Assembly (NCBI GenBank): GCA_033239005.1 | Contig: BSQZ01000069.1 | Coordinates: 317,501 to 381,500 of the forward strand | Length of the DNA stretch: 64,000 nucleotides | Reading direction: 5' to 3' | Source: Lamellibrachia satsuma | Taxonomy: Eukaryota; Annelida; Polychaeta; Sabellida; Siboglinidae | Shown: piece after piece, positions 1 to 12,004 of the stretch | Layout of the letters: every line of letters begins with the position of its first letter | Position numbering within the stretch: position 1 is the stretch's first letter | The notes under the pieces: generated by a model | Seen by the model: only the letters and a program-made list of their open reading frames with translations | Database searches by the model: none | What the model was told of the DNA's origin: nothing | Position numbers and translations under genes: made by a program

Positions 1-860
1 TGGGGTTGGTGGTGAAGGTTAATACGTGGTGGTGACGAGTACGCGTTAGTTGGAAGGCATTGATAGCAAAACATCGTTTTGGAGGAAGTGGCAGTTTGTT
101 TATATTAATATGTAGTGTTGAATTTGAATGTTATTGTGTTTATGCTGCTTAGAGTCATAGTGAAACAGTTGGTATTTGATCATTTAGGTCACTGTTTTTC
201 CATTTTATGTTTTCGCTGAACATTATTAAAAATGTAAAATGCATGTTCTGATTACTGTAGTGTTTTAGTGGTGTTCGTTAGATAGAATATGCTTGAAAAC
301 CCCGCCGTAAACACCAGCGTTGGCCTCTAGCCAAATTGACTCAGAAGTGACAGCTAATATTGCTGCTATGTTATCCATGTATGTTGTGTTACCATAAAAA
401 ATTGTTTTTTAGAATTAGTCTTTCTTTATAGGTATTCTGGGAATGTTTGCGCTTCTCTATGTGTATAACATGTCACGGTAGGTTGAATTTTGACAAGCTT
501 GCGATCGAACTCGGGTTCCTTAGTCCCAATTTTGACAACCGGGCATCTCTTTAAATGGGTGCCAAACAAAAAACTAATAACGGTATTTTAATTACGTTTG
601 TCCTTAGATACAGTTAAATTACACTATTTTTGATTCACCTGTTTAAAAGTTTTAACAATACACGGTGGTATATAACCACTATTTACTGGTTACGCTGGTA
701 TATCTCTTATAACACCACACACCATTTGCAGTACCAAATAATTTGAACTGAAGTGTACATGTGGTGAATGTATTATTTAAATGACACTAGAACCTTCTAA
801 GAAATATAGGGAAATGAATATGTTATATGTACGCACATGCATCAAAACACAACTTCATAC
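1..860. other. gene-free AT-rich sequence
   Basis: No convincing coding exon, RNA gene or mobile element is recognised here. Open frames are short and show no family similarity that I recognise. Confidence 0.5.
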
Positions 861-946
861 GGACCTTAACTTTTGGAGTGGAATTAACTTCCACTCGTCA
901 CACGGACCTTAACTTTTGGAGTGGAATTAACTTCCACTCGTCACAG
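861..946. repeat. tandem duplication, two 43-bp copies
   Basis: A 43-base segment containing 'ttttggagtggaatt' occurs twice head to tail, starting at 861 and 904, with almost no divergence, so the duplication looks recent. Confidence 0.85.
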
Positions 947-1466
947 AAAAGTTCACAATTCGATTATAAAACAATTACATTGGATGTATCATTTAGGACA
1001 CTTAATTACTCACCGTTTCACTTGTCTCTGTGGCGTCTACGACACTTGTCGTTAACGGCTGGGAAAATTAGATTGACGAAGACGTCTCTAATCCTGAGCT
1101 GACATGTCATCGTATGATCCGATTACTAGTTCTAGTGTTACAGAAAACCGCCACTGTGCAACAGTGACAAGGTGCGTTAAACAATCGTTGCAGCTGGTTC
1201 TTGGAAATGTGATCTTATCTTATTTAATTGCATACTTTGACGACAAAACACTGCTGTAATACACATGTTACTCAAAGAATGGTTTCCTATAATTAGTTTA
1301 AGCGAATGACGTCTTTGCGACCTCCTCGCATTTATACAGTTCATAATGTTTCAACTCAACACTGAGTGCATATGTTGCCTATTTCTAATTGTCCCACTGT
1401 TAAACAGTAATGTGTTAGCCACAAACACATAGCCCATATAGGCGGAAGTGTAAATCACAATCGCGC

Positions 1467-1472
1467 GTGCAT

Positions 1473-1520
<48 letters not shown>
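1467..1520. repeat. microsatellite (GCAC)n/(AC)n
   Basis: A GCAC run passes into an AC run. It is a purine-pyrimidine alternating tract with potential to adopt Z-DNA. Confidence 0.9.
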
Positions 1521-1522
<2 letters not shown>

Positions 1523-1643
1523 CGAGTCACACAAAGCGTGTACTATTTGAGGGGTGTGGCAGGAAATGGGAGGTTGGCCCTAAAATTGGCGGGAGGTGGG
1601 ATTGGCGGGAGTGGAAGGTGGACTCTCAAAAATGGTGGAAGAT

Positions 1644-2033
1644 AGGAGGTTGGTCCTGCGAAGTGGTGGGAGATGGGAGGTTGGTCCTGCGAAGTGGTGG
1701 GAGATGGGAGGTTGGTCCTGCGAAGTGGTGGGAGATGGGAGGTTGGTCCTGCAAAGTGGTGGGAGATGGGAAGTTGGTCCTGCGAAGTGGTGGGAGATGG
1801 GAGGTTGGTCCTGCAAAGTGGTGGGAGATGGGAGGTTGGTCCTGCGAAGTGGTGGGAGATGGGAGGTTGGTCCTGCGAAGTGGTGTGAGATGGGAGGTTG
1901 GTCCTGCGAAGTGGTGGGAGATGGGAGGTTGGTCCTGCGAAGTGGTGGGAGATGGGAGGTTGGTCCTGCGAAGTGGTGGGAGATGGGAGGTTGGTCCTGC
2001 GAAGTGGTGGGAGATGGGAGGTTGGGCCCCAAA
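1644..2033. repeat. 31-bp G-rich minisatellite
   Basis: Twelve copies of a 31-bp unit (marker 'ttggtcctgc' from 1650 at 31-base steps) plus a partial last copy. The unit has runs of two to three G on the plus strand. Since 31 is not a multiple of 3, a reading frame cycles through all three frames, and several frames on both strands happen to stay open for 150-200 codons. These open frames are repeat artefacts, not genes. Confidence 0.95.
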
Positions 2034-2690
2034 GCAGGCATGTTAGTATGACATATAAGTTAGTATGACATTGTGTGTCCGCGCAGAGAAGACTACTAGG
2101 AAAGATAAGATTTAATAGAGAACAAATAATAAACGTCAGCAAATTGAGAAACAACACTTAGGCATGTGCACGGGAGACGCATCTACGATTCAACATCGAC
2201 AATGAACACGACATAACTACTCGTCCCCTTTGACTGAATAGCCAATCCTGACACGTTCTTATTTTAAACAGTCACTTTAAAACGCGTCTTAATTCCTACC
2301 TTCCAAATTATATCGACGTTTATATTGTTAAACACATACTGAATACAGTGTTTGTTCATTGCCAAATCCAGGTCAACTGGTGGCGATTTTGCGTTGATTC
2401 TCATTATTGGTGTTTTACGCGTGCCATTCACAAAACGGCATCATTGGGAAGAGCTGGTGACTGTCAATCTCAGTTTCTGACTGGTGCAATTTCTGCAGCA
2501 ATAAACTGAGTGTTTGTGTGAACGAGCAGAACTATTGCAGAGTACCAATGCTTTTGCACAAGACAACACGTAGCATTGACCCCAAAACAATACAAACATC
2601 ATGATAACATTGACGTATTGAGGTATTCGTCGCCACAAGGCACTGGTGGCGCTTTGTTCCATTAGCAGCGCTAGTTTGGTATCAGTTAAT
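2034..2690. other. gene-free sequence
   Basis: No feature beyond short shadow ORFs is seen here. Confidence 0.4.
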
Positions 2691-3010
2691 GCAACTGTTT
2701 CATTGGCTTTTGACATGGCCTGGCGTGCAAATTATCTTTGGTCCAATGAAAAACAGTCAGTCATGGGCCTATGATTGGCATTTCATTGGCTCAGTCAGGT
2801 CTTGTTAGCATTTCGTTGGCATTTCGTTGCTTATGATTGGCACATCATTGGCCGAATAAGGTTTTGTTCGCTGGTGCCAGTAAAAGGCCAATGACGTATT
2901 CATTGCTTTTGACATGGCCTGGTGTGCACATTTCTTTGGGCCAATGAAAAACAGCCAATCATAGGCCAATGGTGAAGGCACGTTTGAATTGGCCCAATGA
3001 GGTTTTGCTA
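2690..3010. other. CCAAT/ATTGG-rich segment with internal direct repeat
   Basis: About a dozen CCAAT or ATTGG pentamers fall in roughly 320 bases. A block beginning 'tgacatggcctgg' at about 2711 recurs at about 2909 and continues in both copies into 'ccaatgaaaaacag', so part of the cluster comes from a 200-base-spaced direct duplication. This could be a degenerate repeat or a CCAAT-box cluster. No adjacent gene is seen, so a repeat is likelier. Confidence 0.4.
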
Positions 3011-3011
3011 G

Positions 3012-3325
3012 CTGGGAAGGTGCTTAAATAGCGCTGTATCCAGTCATCGTGAATGTTCAAAGTACTATAGACCTCACCCCTGGCATACATGTACGTGTCA
3101 ACACCATCACGACTTCTCTGGGAAGCATTCAACCAAGCTGCAATTACTGCGCGAAGACTCATTCGTTCAGGTACTCGTCTGCAGAACTGATTGAACTGTG
3201 GCAACGTGGAGTGGATGCAATTACCAAAGCTTCGAAACGGCAGCAAGAGGATTCGAACCCACGTTCTCTCGATTGAGAGTCCGATGCTCTAACCGCTACA
3301 CCACTGCGTCCCACAAAGCGGCCAC
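3012..3325 (-). mobile_element. tRNA-derived SINE
   Basis: On the minus strand a tRNA-like head starts near 3320, with an A-box region 'gtagcggttagagc' and a B-box 'gggttcgaatcc'. The anticodon arm does not fold as a normal seven-base loop. The tail near 3012-3080 ('gcgctgtatccagt', then 'gttcaaagtact') matches the tail of the copy at 21605-21865. This supports a dispersed SINE rather than a functional tRNA gene. Confidence 0.65.
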
Positions 3326-3572
3326 AGACTCAAACTACCGATCACTCGTATTCTGCAAAAAGTATAATTTGATATTGTCCAAGCAATGGCTTCTGTTGCT
3401 GATCTCTTGGAGCCACTGAAGCAGAAGAGGATTCTCGTATATCTTCGAAGAAGCTACTCTTGTTGCAGAGCTGCTGGGTATTCGGCAGACTAAGCCCCTG
3501 GACAACTTCACGGACGGTTCACAGGCCATCTGCCCACGGAGATGACGGCACTACCGAAAGCTACTGTAGAAT

Positions 3573-3591
3573 CAACTTTTACGTACGTACG

Positions 3592-3621
<30 letters not shown>
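3573..3621. repeat. microsatellite (ACGT)n/(GCGT)n
   Basis: Short ACGT run followed by about ten GTGC units. Confidence 0.9.
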
Positions 3622-3622
<1 letters not shown>

Positions 3623-3902
3623 CAAACTGGTAGGAATTTGAGAGTGTACTGTAATGTATGAGCAATTTTCAAGATGTCTTCACAAAAGTGTTACACACTA
3701 GTAGAATGTAAATGTTTTAGTGTGTATACTTCCATCATTACTCTACACGAAACTAATGATGAAAACTTTCTAGAAAATGTGGTGCTTTTATATAAATGTT
3801 TCGATGGTGCATGGAATTATACGTTGCTATGACAAAAAAACGAGTACCTGTGACGTTACGAGATTTTTATAATCTGCAGCACACATTCTGTCGATACTTC
3901 AC

Positions 3903-4118
3903 ACTTTGGGTCCCTTCAAGTTTACAACACTTGGGTCCTTTCAAGCTTGCAACACCTCGGTCCCTTCAAGTTTACAACACCTAGGTCCCTTCAAGCTTAC
4001 AACACCTAGGTCCCTTAAAGCTTACAACAATTGGGTCCCTTCAAGCTTACAACACCTGGGTCCCTTCAAGCTAACAACACTTGGGTCCCTTCAAGCTTAC
4101 AACACCTGGGTTCCTTCG
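3903..4118. repeat. 25-bp minisatellite
   Basis: About nine copies of a 25-bp unit with core 'gggtcccttcaagctt', with 10-20 percent divergence between copies. Short ORFs across it are artefacts. Confidence 0.9.
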
Positions 4119-4426
4119 CGTGTAACGTTTTTGAAAGCCAAGAAAATATGTTTTCTGTTTTGAAATCATTCTCACAGACAAATAACACAAGCTGTTGTTA
4201 TCTTTTTATTGTGTTATCATTCAATCCCAACCACATATTTTATTCGTTCTCATTCCAAAGTTACAACAATTTTAAAAGGGTGAGGTGCATAGTGACGTAC
4301 ATTTGTCATATTTACTCATATCAAGAGATTTAACAAGATTTAACAAGAGTTGCCATCCAAGCCAAAGGCCCAGATGGCAAGTGGACAAGGAAGCCATTGG
4401 CTTATCGAGAGTCCAACAATGTTCAT

Positions 4427-7210
4427 CTACTTATAACCCGCCCTCCTGAGATATGTGTCTACCTTGTTTTTAAACATATTCACGCTGCTAGCAGTTACAC
4501 AATCTGTAGACAATTTGTTCCATTCATTTATTGTCCTCTGTGAGAACGAGTGCTTCCTGATGTCCAATCTACATTGATCCTTTACTAATTTTACCTCATG
4601 CCCTCTACTTCTGCTATCTTTCTTGAGTGAGAAAAACATATTTCTATCAATATTTTCATACCCATTCAATATCTTAAAAACTTCAATCTGATCTCCTCTT
4701 AACATCCTTGTCTCTAGAGTTGTTAAACCACATTCTTTCAGGCGTTCTTCATAACTAAGGTCTCTCAGTTCTGGAATCATTTTAGTTGCTCTCCTTTGTA
4801 TGCGTTCAAGCGTATCTATATCCTTCTTACGATATGGTCTCCATGCTTGTATACAGTATTCTAAATGAGGTCTAACTATTGCTTTATAAAGACGTATAAT
4901 TAACTTTTTTCCCTTGTATGTTATGTTTCTTCTAATCAATCCAAGAATTTGATTACCCTTTGAAGCTGCAATACCACACTGCTCTGAAACTTTCATATCA
5001 GCGCTTATTGTAACTCCTAAGTCCTTTTCTTTTACAGTAGTACCCAGAACAGTATCTCCCATTTTATAGTTTACATTCAAGTTCCCATGTCCTGTATGTA
5101 GGTATTTACATTTACCAAAATTGAACAACATCTGCCATTTCTCAGACCATTTCACTAATCTGTCTAGATCGTTTTGTAAATGTTGTTTATCACCATCAGT
5201 ATTAACCTTTCTAAACAGTTTTGTGTCATCCGCAAATTTCAGTACGTTACTTGTTATACTGTCGTCCAAGTCATTGATATATATTAAGAATAATATAGGC
5301 CCTAATACTGATCCTTGAGGTACCCCACTCAAAACCGATTTCCAAGTTGAAACTTCTCCATCTACTACAACTCGTTGTCTTCTGTCAGTCAGCCATTGTT
5401 CTATCCAGTCAGTTATGCTATCCCCGATACCATGGGCTTTTAATTTAAGTAGTAATCTTTGATGTGGCACTTTGTCAAAAGCTTTCTGAAAAGCTAAGTA
5501 GATAATATCTACTGGCGATCCCACATCTATCCACTTAGTGATTTCTTCCAAAAAACGTAACATATTTGTTAAGCATGACCTCGCTTTAAGGAATCCATGT
5601 TGAGATGAATTTAATAATTTATGCTTAACGAGGAAGTCCACCATATGGTCTTTAATTAACCTTTCTAATAATTTACAAATCACTGACGTTAAACTCACTG
5701 GTCTGTAATTCTCTGACTTATTTCTCGAACCCTTTTTAAATAATGGTATGATGTTTGCTTCTTTCCATTCAAACGGAACAACTCCCTCTTTTAATGACAA
5801 GTTGAATATTCTTGCAAGTGGTATACTGATTTGTTCTACTGTTTCCATTAGTAATTTTGGAGGAACCCATCCACTCCCGGTGATTTGTTATCCTTCATTG
5901 CCTTTATTTTCTTAGCTACCAATTCTGGAGTTACAACTAACGGACCTAAATAGTCAGATTTAGCCCCCTGAAATTTAGCATCAGCAACTGGTAATGAACT
6001 AATATCTTCTTTGGTAAACACTGAACTGAAGTAACCATTTAGGTATTCCGCCATTAAAAACCCCTCTGATATTTTATTTCCAGCACTATCTTCTAGAGGT
6101 CCAACCTTGTCTTGCACGTTTTGTTTACTCCTGACATATGCATAAAAACTATTGCTGTCATTTTTTATGTTACATGCTAGTTTTTGCTCATAGCTTCTTT
6201 TAGATTGTCTGATTTCAGTTGTAGCTGCATTAAGTGCGTCTTTGTATTTTGCATAGTCTTCTTCCTTTCTGGTACGCCTATAAACCCTCCACATAGTTTG
6301 TTTTAGCATTATTTTTCTAATAGCTTCTTTTGACAAGTGTTTCTTTCTACACCGTTTTCCTTGTTTTTGGAAGGGAACAAATTTATCGATGATACTCTCA
6401 ATTTCATATTTTAGAATATTCCAACATTCAATTGCGGTCTTATTCATCAGCATGTTATTCCAATCTAGCTTTGCTAAGTATTTTCTCATATCTTTGTAGT
6501 TACCTTTGTGGAAGTTTCTCTTGTACGTTTTCTTATTTTTACTTTCTGATTTTACATTGATGTCAAAATGTATTTGATTATGATCACTATTACCAAATGG
6601 TTCAAATATTTTGACATTGTCCACTAATTCATTTTGTGATGACAGAACTATGTCTAATACATTTTCTCCCCTGGTTGATTCTAGTACGTGCTGAGTAAGA
6701 AAGCTATCCTGGATTAAACATAAAATTTTTTATTCCTCAATCCCTGTGCTCTCTAGAGAATTTCATTGTATGTGTCCATGGTTACAATCTCCCATTATGA
6801 TACATTCCCCTTTACTAACTTCCTTTATAGCGTTTTTTTATTTTTGTGTTGTCCTCTTCGTTTATGTTTGGACTTCGGTAAACTAATCCAACAGTTAATT
6901 TTGAATTTCCTGAAACAATTTTGCACCAAACAGCTTCATCGCAATCTGCTTCCCTTTCTAGCTTTATTTCATAAGCCTGAATAGATTCTTTAACATATAA
7001 AATGACTCCCCCGCCCCTTCTTCCTATTCGATCTTTCCTAAACATTACATATCCTGTCAGTCCTAATTCAGCATCTGTTATATCTATGTTGGCCCATGAT
7101 TCAGTTATACCAATTATGTGAGGGTCAATATCTTCTACCATAATGTTTAATTCGTTTTTCTTATTTTACTTCTTGCATTTAAACATACGCATCTATAACC
7201 TTTTTTCAGA
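4427..7210 (-). pseudogene. LINE ORF2: endonuclease and reverse transcriptase, frame-broken
   Basis: The longest open block (5848-4427, 473 codons) carries the reverse-transcriptase finger and palm motifs 'YRPVSLTSV', 'SGVPQGSVLGP' and the catalytic 'FADDTKLF', then the C-terminal region with 'ERIQRRATKMIPELRDLSY'. An upstream block (6624-5848) carries the end of the endonuclease ('GNSDHNQIHF') and the linker. A further block (7141-6815) carries 'IIGITESWAN' of the endonuclease N-terminal half. Blocks join only after frame changes near 6830, 6725 and 5860 and upstream of 7141. One metal-side position in the RT ('YLAFQKAFDKVPH') has Leu-Ala where Asp-Phe is usual, so the first catalytic Asp appears lost. 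Confidence 0.9.
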
Positions 7211-7288
7211 GATGTTTTTCGGATGATTTGATATTGATTTATATGTGCTAGTGGCCTCTTGTTCTGCTTGAGACACCCCCCTGCCCTT

Positions 7289-7549
7289 CTAGTTTAAAGA
7301 ATGTTTACTTCCAAAAATATTTGTCATTGTACCCAAGTCACTATCTACTGCTACTGAAAGTTTGTCCGCGAATACTGCCGCCCCCTTTCCACTTAAATGA
7401 AGCCCATCCTTCATGTACATATCAGCCCTCCCAACAAAACTTCCCCATAAATCCACAAATCCAACTTCCTCTTCCCTACATAGCTTCTGAACTAACATGT
7501 TAATTGGCATCCCCCGACAATTTCGATATTTGTGACCCCTCCTGCCCAT
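7289..7549 (-). pseudogene. LINE ORF1 fragment, SGNH-type esterase end
   Basis: An 86-codon block contains 'MYMKDGLHLSGKGAAVFA', the Asp-x-x-His block of SGNH/GDSL hydrolases that closes ORF1 in many CR1 elements. The start of the hydrolase, including its nucleophile Ser block, is missing because the element is 5' truncated. It lies upstream of the ORF2 remnant on the same strand, as expected for CR1. Confidence 0.7.
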
Positions 7550-7786
7550 TACAGGTAAAATCCCTGACAGTATTACCTGTTCAACCCGCGTCTGTTTTAG
7601 AGTTATCTATGATATATAAGAAAGTATTCATTTTCACGAAGGACAATAAATTAATGGTACAAGGGATCTATTAATTGTGTGAAGTCTAAATTACCTTGTA
7701 AACAACGGTTTTACCGTGATCGAGAGATGGTTTAACGGGTTGCATACATGCATAGGCGAACGGTGTATATATTTTGACTTTTAAAA

Positions 7787-7912
7787 ATGGAACCTTTCGG
7801 ACAAGTTATGTTGTCACATTTAAATACTGATTTTGTGCAAAACAAGCAACATGACGAATTTTACGATTGCTACCTTGATGCTGTTTCAGAATTTCGATTA
7901 TTTACACATAAG
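7787..7912 (+). CDS. candidate first coding exon of the PELP1-like gene
   Basis: An ATG at 7787 opens 42 codons that end 'FRLFTHK' directly at a plausible donor (AAG/GTATTA). The exon would end in phase 0, which fits the phase-0 start of the first firm PELP1 exon at 17168. The segment sits between two LINE copies and has no LINE similarity. The region is expected to be variable in PELP1 proteins, so similarity does not settle the question. If it is real, the intron is about 9.3 kb and holds the whole LINE at 8018-12060. Another exon could lie in between. Confidence 0.4.
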
Positions 7913-8210
7913 GTATTAATTCATTCAATTATGCTTACTTCCTGCATCGAATGTTATGATTTGCACGTGGGTTTCATTGAGCGATAATACACCTATTTAC
8001 CATACTAGTTTCATACCTTACCTTACCTTACCTTATGATACCTTATGACGATTCTGATCGCAGGATCCAGTTGGTTCCTCCATGATCAGATCTTCAGAAT
8101 CAAATATTTTTATATCATAATTTCCGGTTCCATTAAGTTATTGTTAAAGGAGATTCATAGTCGTATATTATTGCCTGGGTAGACCAGAATTTGTCTAATT
8201 TGTTTTTAAA

Positions 8211-11121
8211 TTAGTTAATTGATCTAGCTTGCACTACAGAGTTTGGGAGACTATTCCATGGTTCAGCCACTCTAAGAGGGAATGCATTTTTTCTTAAATT
8301 TATTTTTGCTCTTTGGGTAAATATTTTAATGGAGTGTCCTCTATTTCCTGATCTAAGTGTGACATCCTCCCATTTCAGGAGGTTTGGTGCAGATTCATTA
8401 TCGTACAATTCGTGCATTATTTTATAGACTTCTATCATGTCTCCTCTTAGCCTTCGGTATGCTAATGTGGGTAGCTTCAGTAATTTTAGTTTTTCTATAT
8501 ATGATAAATCCCTCATACCAGGAAGTTCTTTTGTGGCCCTTCTCTGGACGTTTTCTATTGCTATTTTATGTTTTATCTTATATGGATACCATACTGCTAC
8601 GGCATATTCTAGGTGAGATCTAACCATTGTCTTATATAGTGGCAAAAAAGTGTGTGTCTAGGAATTGGAAGGTTCTTCGGATTATTTTTGTCATTTTGGT
8701 TGCTTTATTTACCACTTGGTTTATGTGATCATCAATTGACAATTTTGAATCGATAATTACACCTAAGTCAGTTTGCTTATCTGTGGTGGCTAGTGAATGT
8801 TTAACATTATTGCTTATCATGAAATATTCATTTTCACCTATATTATTTTTTCCAATTTCCATGTGTTTACATTTGTCTGGGTGTAATTTTAATAGCCATT
8901 TGTCGCTCCATTGTTCTAGGATACTTAAATCTTGTTGTAGTATATCCTGATCATTTTTATTTGTTATGGCTCTAAATATCTTAATGTCATCAGCGAACAG
9001 GAATGTATTGGATTTAGTTAAATCTGGCAGGTCGTTTACGTATAGAACAAACAGTAAAGGTCCTAGGACAGATCCCTGCAGTATCCCTGATGTTACTTTG
9101 TGCCAGTTTGATTCTTTTCCATTTACTGCTACCTTTTGTCGTCTATTTGTGATGAATGCCTCAATCCAGTTAACTAAATCATTCCTAATGTTAAAACTTT
9201 TTAATTTACTTATTAGTCTCGTATGTGGCACAGTATCAAAAGCCTTTTGAAAATCCATATAAATAACATCTATGTAATTACCTTTATCCATTTCTGAGGT
9301 CCATTCATCTAGTATTTTAATTAGTTGGAGAACTGTTGATCTGCCAGAGATAAAACCATATTGTTTTTGACTGAACAGACCATTGACTTTCACGTAACTG
9401 ATGATGTGATTTCTAGTAATTTTTTCCATGCATTTACAAACTACACTTGTTAGGCTTATTGGACGGTAGTTGCAAGCTAATTTCTTGATTCCTTTTTTAT
9501 ATATTGCTGATATTTTGGCATCCTTCCATTCATCGGGAATACTTGATGTTTTTATAGATGTTTCAAATACTTTTTGTAATGGGAGACAGATATTTTCTGA
9601 CAACTCAATTAGTAATCTGGCACCAATTTCATCAGGGCCAGGCGATTTGCTTATATTAAGTTCTTTTAATGTTACTAATATGTTTTCAGTTACTTTTAGC
9701 TCATCCATTGCTAATTTAATGTTTACTTTGGGTGTAGTTGGGATAGACCCTGTCTGTTCAGTAATGAATACACTGGAGAAGTAGTTGGCAAGAATATTTG
9801 CTTTTTCTTCGTCTTCAGTTGTTGTTTGGGATTTCGGATTTGTGTGGTCTATATTAAGTTCCCCAATTCCTTGTTTAACTGTAGTTTTTGATTTATAATA
9901 GTTCCAGAAGACTTTAGGGTTTTTCTTAGTTTGAATGGCTAAATTTTTTTCAAACTCCTTTCGGAGCTTTCTGGTTAAAGCTCGGATTTTATTCCTGCTT
10001 TTACAATACTGTAGATATTTTGTCCCATCCCTTGTTTCAGTGTATCTTGTCCATAGTCTATTTTTACGTCTAATTAGTTTTCTGGTATTTGCATTCAGGG
10101 GGAAATTTCCCTTTCTGTAATTTGAAACTTCTTTTTGAGGTACGTATTTATCTTCTAATAATCTTAGTACTGTTTTAAGGATTTCCCATTGGTCGTTAAC
10201 GTTGTCTTTACAGTCTTTAAATTTCTCTTCCCAATTTATATCTGAACACTCTTTCCTCATTTCTTCATAATTTGCTTTATTAAATAGCTTCCGTTTTTTA
10301 GTGTATTTATTTGTTATAACTTTGCACAAAATATTGAATGTAATGACACAGTGGTCACTTTTACCTAGAGGGCTGAGGTACTCTATTTCCCCTATGTTGT
10401 CTTCTTCATTTGATAAAATCAGATCTAAAAGGTTTGTGTTAGTTGTGCCTCGTCCTCTGGTGGGATTTGAGACATGTTGATACATGAATGTGTCTCTAAG
10501 GCATTCTACAAATTTAAAATTTAGGTTACTGGGGTTAATTGATTTGGTCGTCCAATGTTTCCAGTTAATATCTGGGAGATTCAAATCTCCTGTAATTACA
10601 ATGTGTGAATATTTAAGTCCTGATGTGGATCTAATCATATTTAGAAGTTCTGCGTTATTTTCTTCTGACCCCCCATCGCTCCTATATATGCATCCAAAGA
10701 GAAGTTTGGTTTTATTTTTAAGTTTAATTTCTATAAATAAGCATTCCTTGAAGGTTGAGACCAGGTTTATATTTTCTGCGTATAGGGAATTTAAGACGTA
10801 TATTATAATACCCCTACCTTCATTATTTTCTATATTTTTGGAGAACAATGTATAGCCTTCTAAGTAAAATTCTGGTATGATTACAGTGCATTTGGGGTTT
10901 TTTGGTTTTACCTCGTTAATTGCTATTATGTGAGGTTTCAGTTCTTTAATTCTTTGTTCAAATTCATTTTGCTTGTTCCTTAGTTGGTCAGCATTGGTAT
11001 AAAAACACAGAATGTTGCCTATGTCATTAAGGTTATTTTTATTAACATTTGTTTTACTATCCGTCACTCTAGGTGTAGTCTTTACTGGCTTTTCCTTATC
11101 TTTCTTATTTTTCTCTCCCAT
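8211..11121 (-). CDS. LINE ORF2: endonuclease plus reverse transcriptase (one frame break)
   Basis: The main block (11121-8632, 829 codons) starts with an APE-type endonuclease: Glu70 in 'IAINEVKPKN', 'GDLN' at 178-181 and 'KSDHC' near 254-258. The reverse transcriptase follows, with 'YRPISLTSVVCK', 'YMDFQKAFDTVPH' and the catalytic 'FADDIKIF' at 709-716. All main catalytic residues are present. The C-terminal region continues in another frame (8645-8211, 'ENVQRRATKELPGMRDLSY'); the break lies in a T-run on the coding strand near 8645. One substitution is visible where 'SGVPQGS' is usual ('SGILQGS'). The protein copies the element RNA at nicked target DNA. Retrotransposon gene, not a host gene. 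Confidence 0.9.
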
Positions 11122-12004
11122 AGTGGACCCCTGACTCTGTACAGGTATTCCCCTGATTTGTCTGCAGCTTCCTGCCTCTTTGCTTCTTCATATAGCTTTT
11201 TTGATTCCTCCCTTTCTTGTTTAGTTTTGTCATGATCAATTTTTATGTTTTTGAACTTGTCATTTTCTCTGATGTGATGGAACCTTCGAAGAAGGGTTAG
11301 TTTTTTGTCAATATGTGTTAATGTGATTAGAACCGGTCTGGGACCAGTTGCATTTTCCTTGGCTTCCCCAAGCCTCCGCGTTTCTGTGACATCAGTGTCT
11401 GTGAAGTTATTGTTTATTTCTGTACACATTTCTAAAAAATTTTCTTTGTCATGTTGTTGTCTCGTAGTTTTTAGTTGTGACGTAGATTCTGGTAAGTTGA
11501 AAATTATTACGTTGTTGAGTCTTTTTTCTCTGTCTTTTGATTCCATGTTCTGTTCTTTTACCTGAAGTTGTACGACTTCCTTAACTTCATTTGGGCTGAT
11601 GACTTTGCTTGGGTTTTTTTCCAACTTAGCTTCTTTGATCATTTCGATGACTCTTGTTTCATCCACTTTGGTTCTGATTTCTTTCTCTAGTTCAATGATT
11701 CTCTCTTCCACTTTCTTAAGGAACTTCTGACACCTTTCTTTGCAGCTTTTTTCATTACTTTTGTGTCACATGGTGGACAAAACCAGTGAATTTGTGGTTT
11801 ATCTGTCATGATTTTGTATTCTTTATCAGTTATTTCGACACATTCAATGCAGTAATGTTTATCACAGTACTCGCATTCCAACAATTTGTGGTTAGGTCCT
11901 TTGAAATTTTGTTTACACCCTGTGCATATCCATACGTCATCATCATCGGTCATCCATACAGAGTCATTTTTACTTTTTGTCCTTGGTTTTTTTTTACTTG
12001 CCAT
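11082..12004 (-). CDS. LINE ORF1: PHD-like finger, coiled coil and RNA-binding region (one frame break)
   Basis: The first block (12004-11687) encodes a basic N-terminus then a zinc finger with Cys at 27, 30, 44, 47, 52, 55, 76 and 79; Cys52 is at the place usually held by His in a PHD finger, with His50 nearby. The second block (11711-11082) has a short coiled coil ('RIIELEKEI'), an RRM-like start ('RLNNVIIFNLPES') and a C-terminal segment with 'KTKQEREESKKLYEEAK', a layout like ORF1 proteins that bind LINE RNA. The two blocks are linked by a single-base shift, probably in the A-run near 11750. Retrotransposon gene. Confidence 0.8.

Larger units (their letters stand above)
4330..7600 (-). 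mobile_element. decayed CR1-type LINE retrotransposon
   Basis: Minus-strand element with remnants of ORF1 (esterase end, 7549-7289) and ORF2 (apurinic-type endonuclease then reverse transcriptase, about 7210-4427). The 3' end near 4330 has a short repeated tail: the minus strand reads 'cttgttaaat' twice, as expected of CR1-like LINEs that end in short tandem repeats rather than poly(A). The 5' end is truncated inside the ORF1 esterase domain. Several single-base frame breaks, mostly at homopolymers, show that it is inactive. Confidence 0.9.

Noticed and set aside
1471..2157. ORFs of 150-204 codons on both strands
   Set aside because: They are the 31-bp tandem repeat read in cycling frames, with no unique protein sequence and no gene context.
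3237..3322. Functional tRNA gene on the minus strand
   Set aside because: A- and B-box-like sequences are present, but the anticodon arm does not form a proper seven-base loop and the tail matches a dispersed SINE.
11687..12004. Host PHD-finger protein gene
   Set aside because: It continues into the ORF1 coiled coil and RNA-binding region and is followed by ORF2 of the same LINE.
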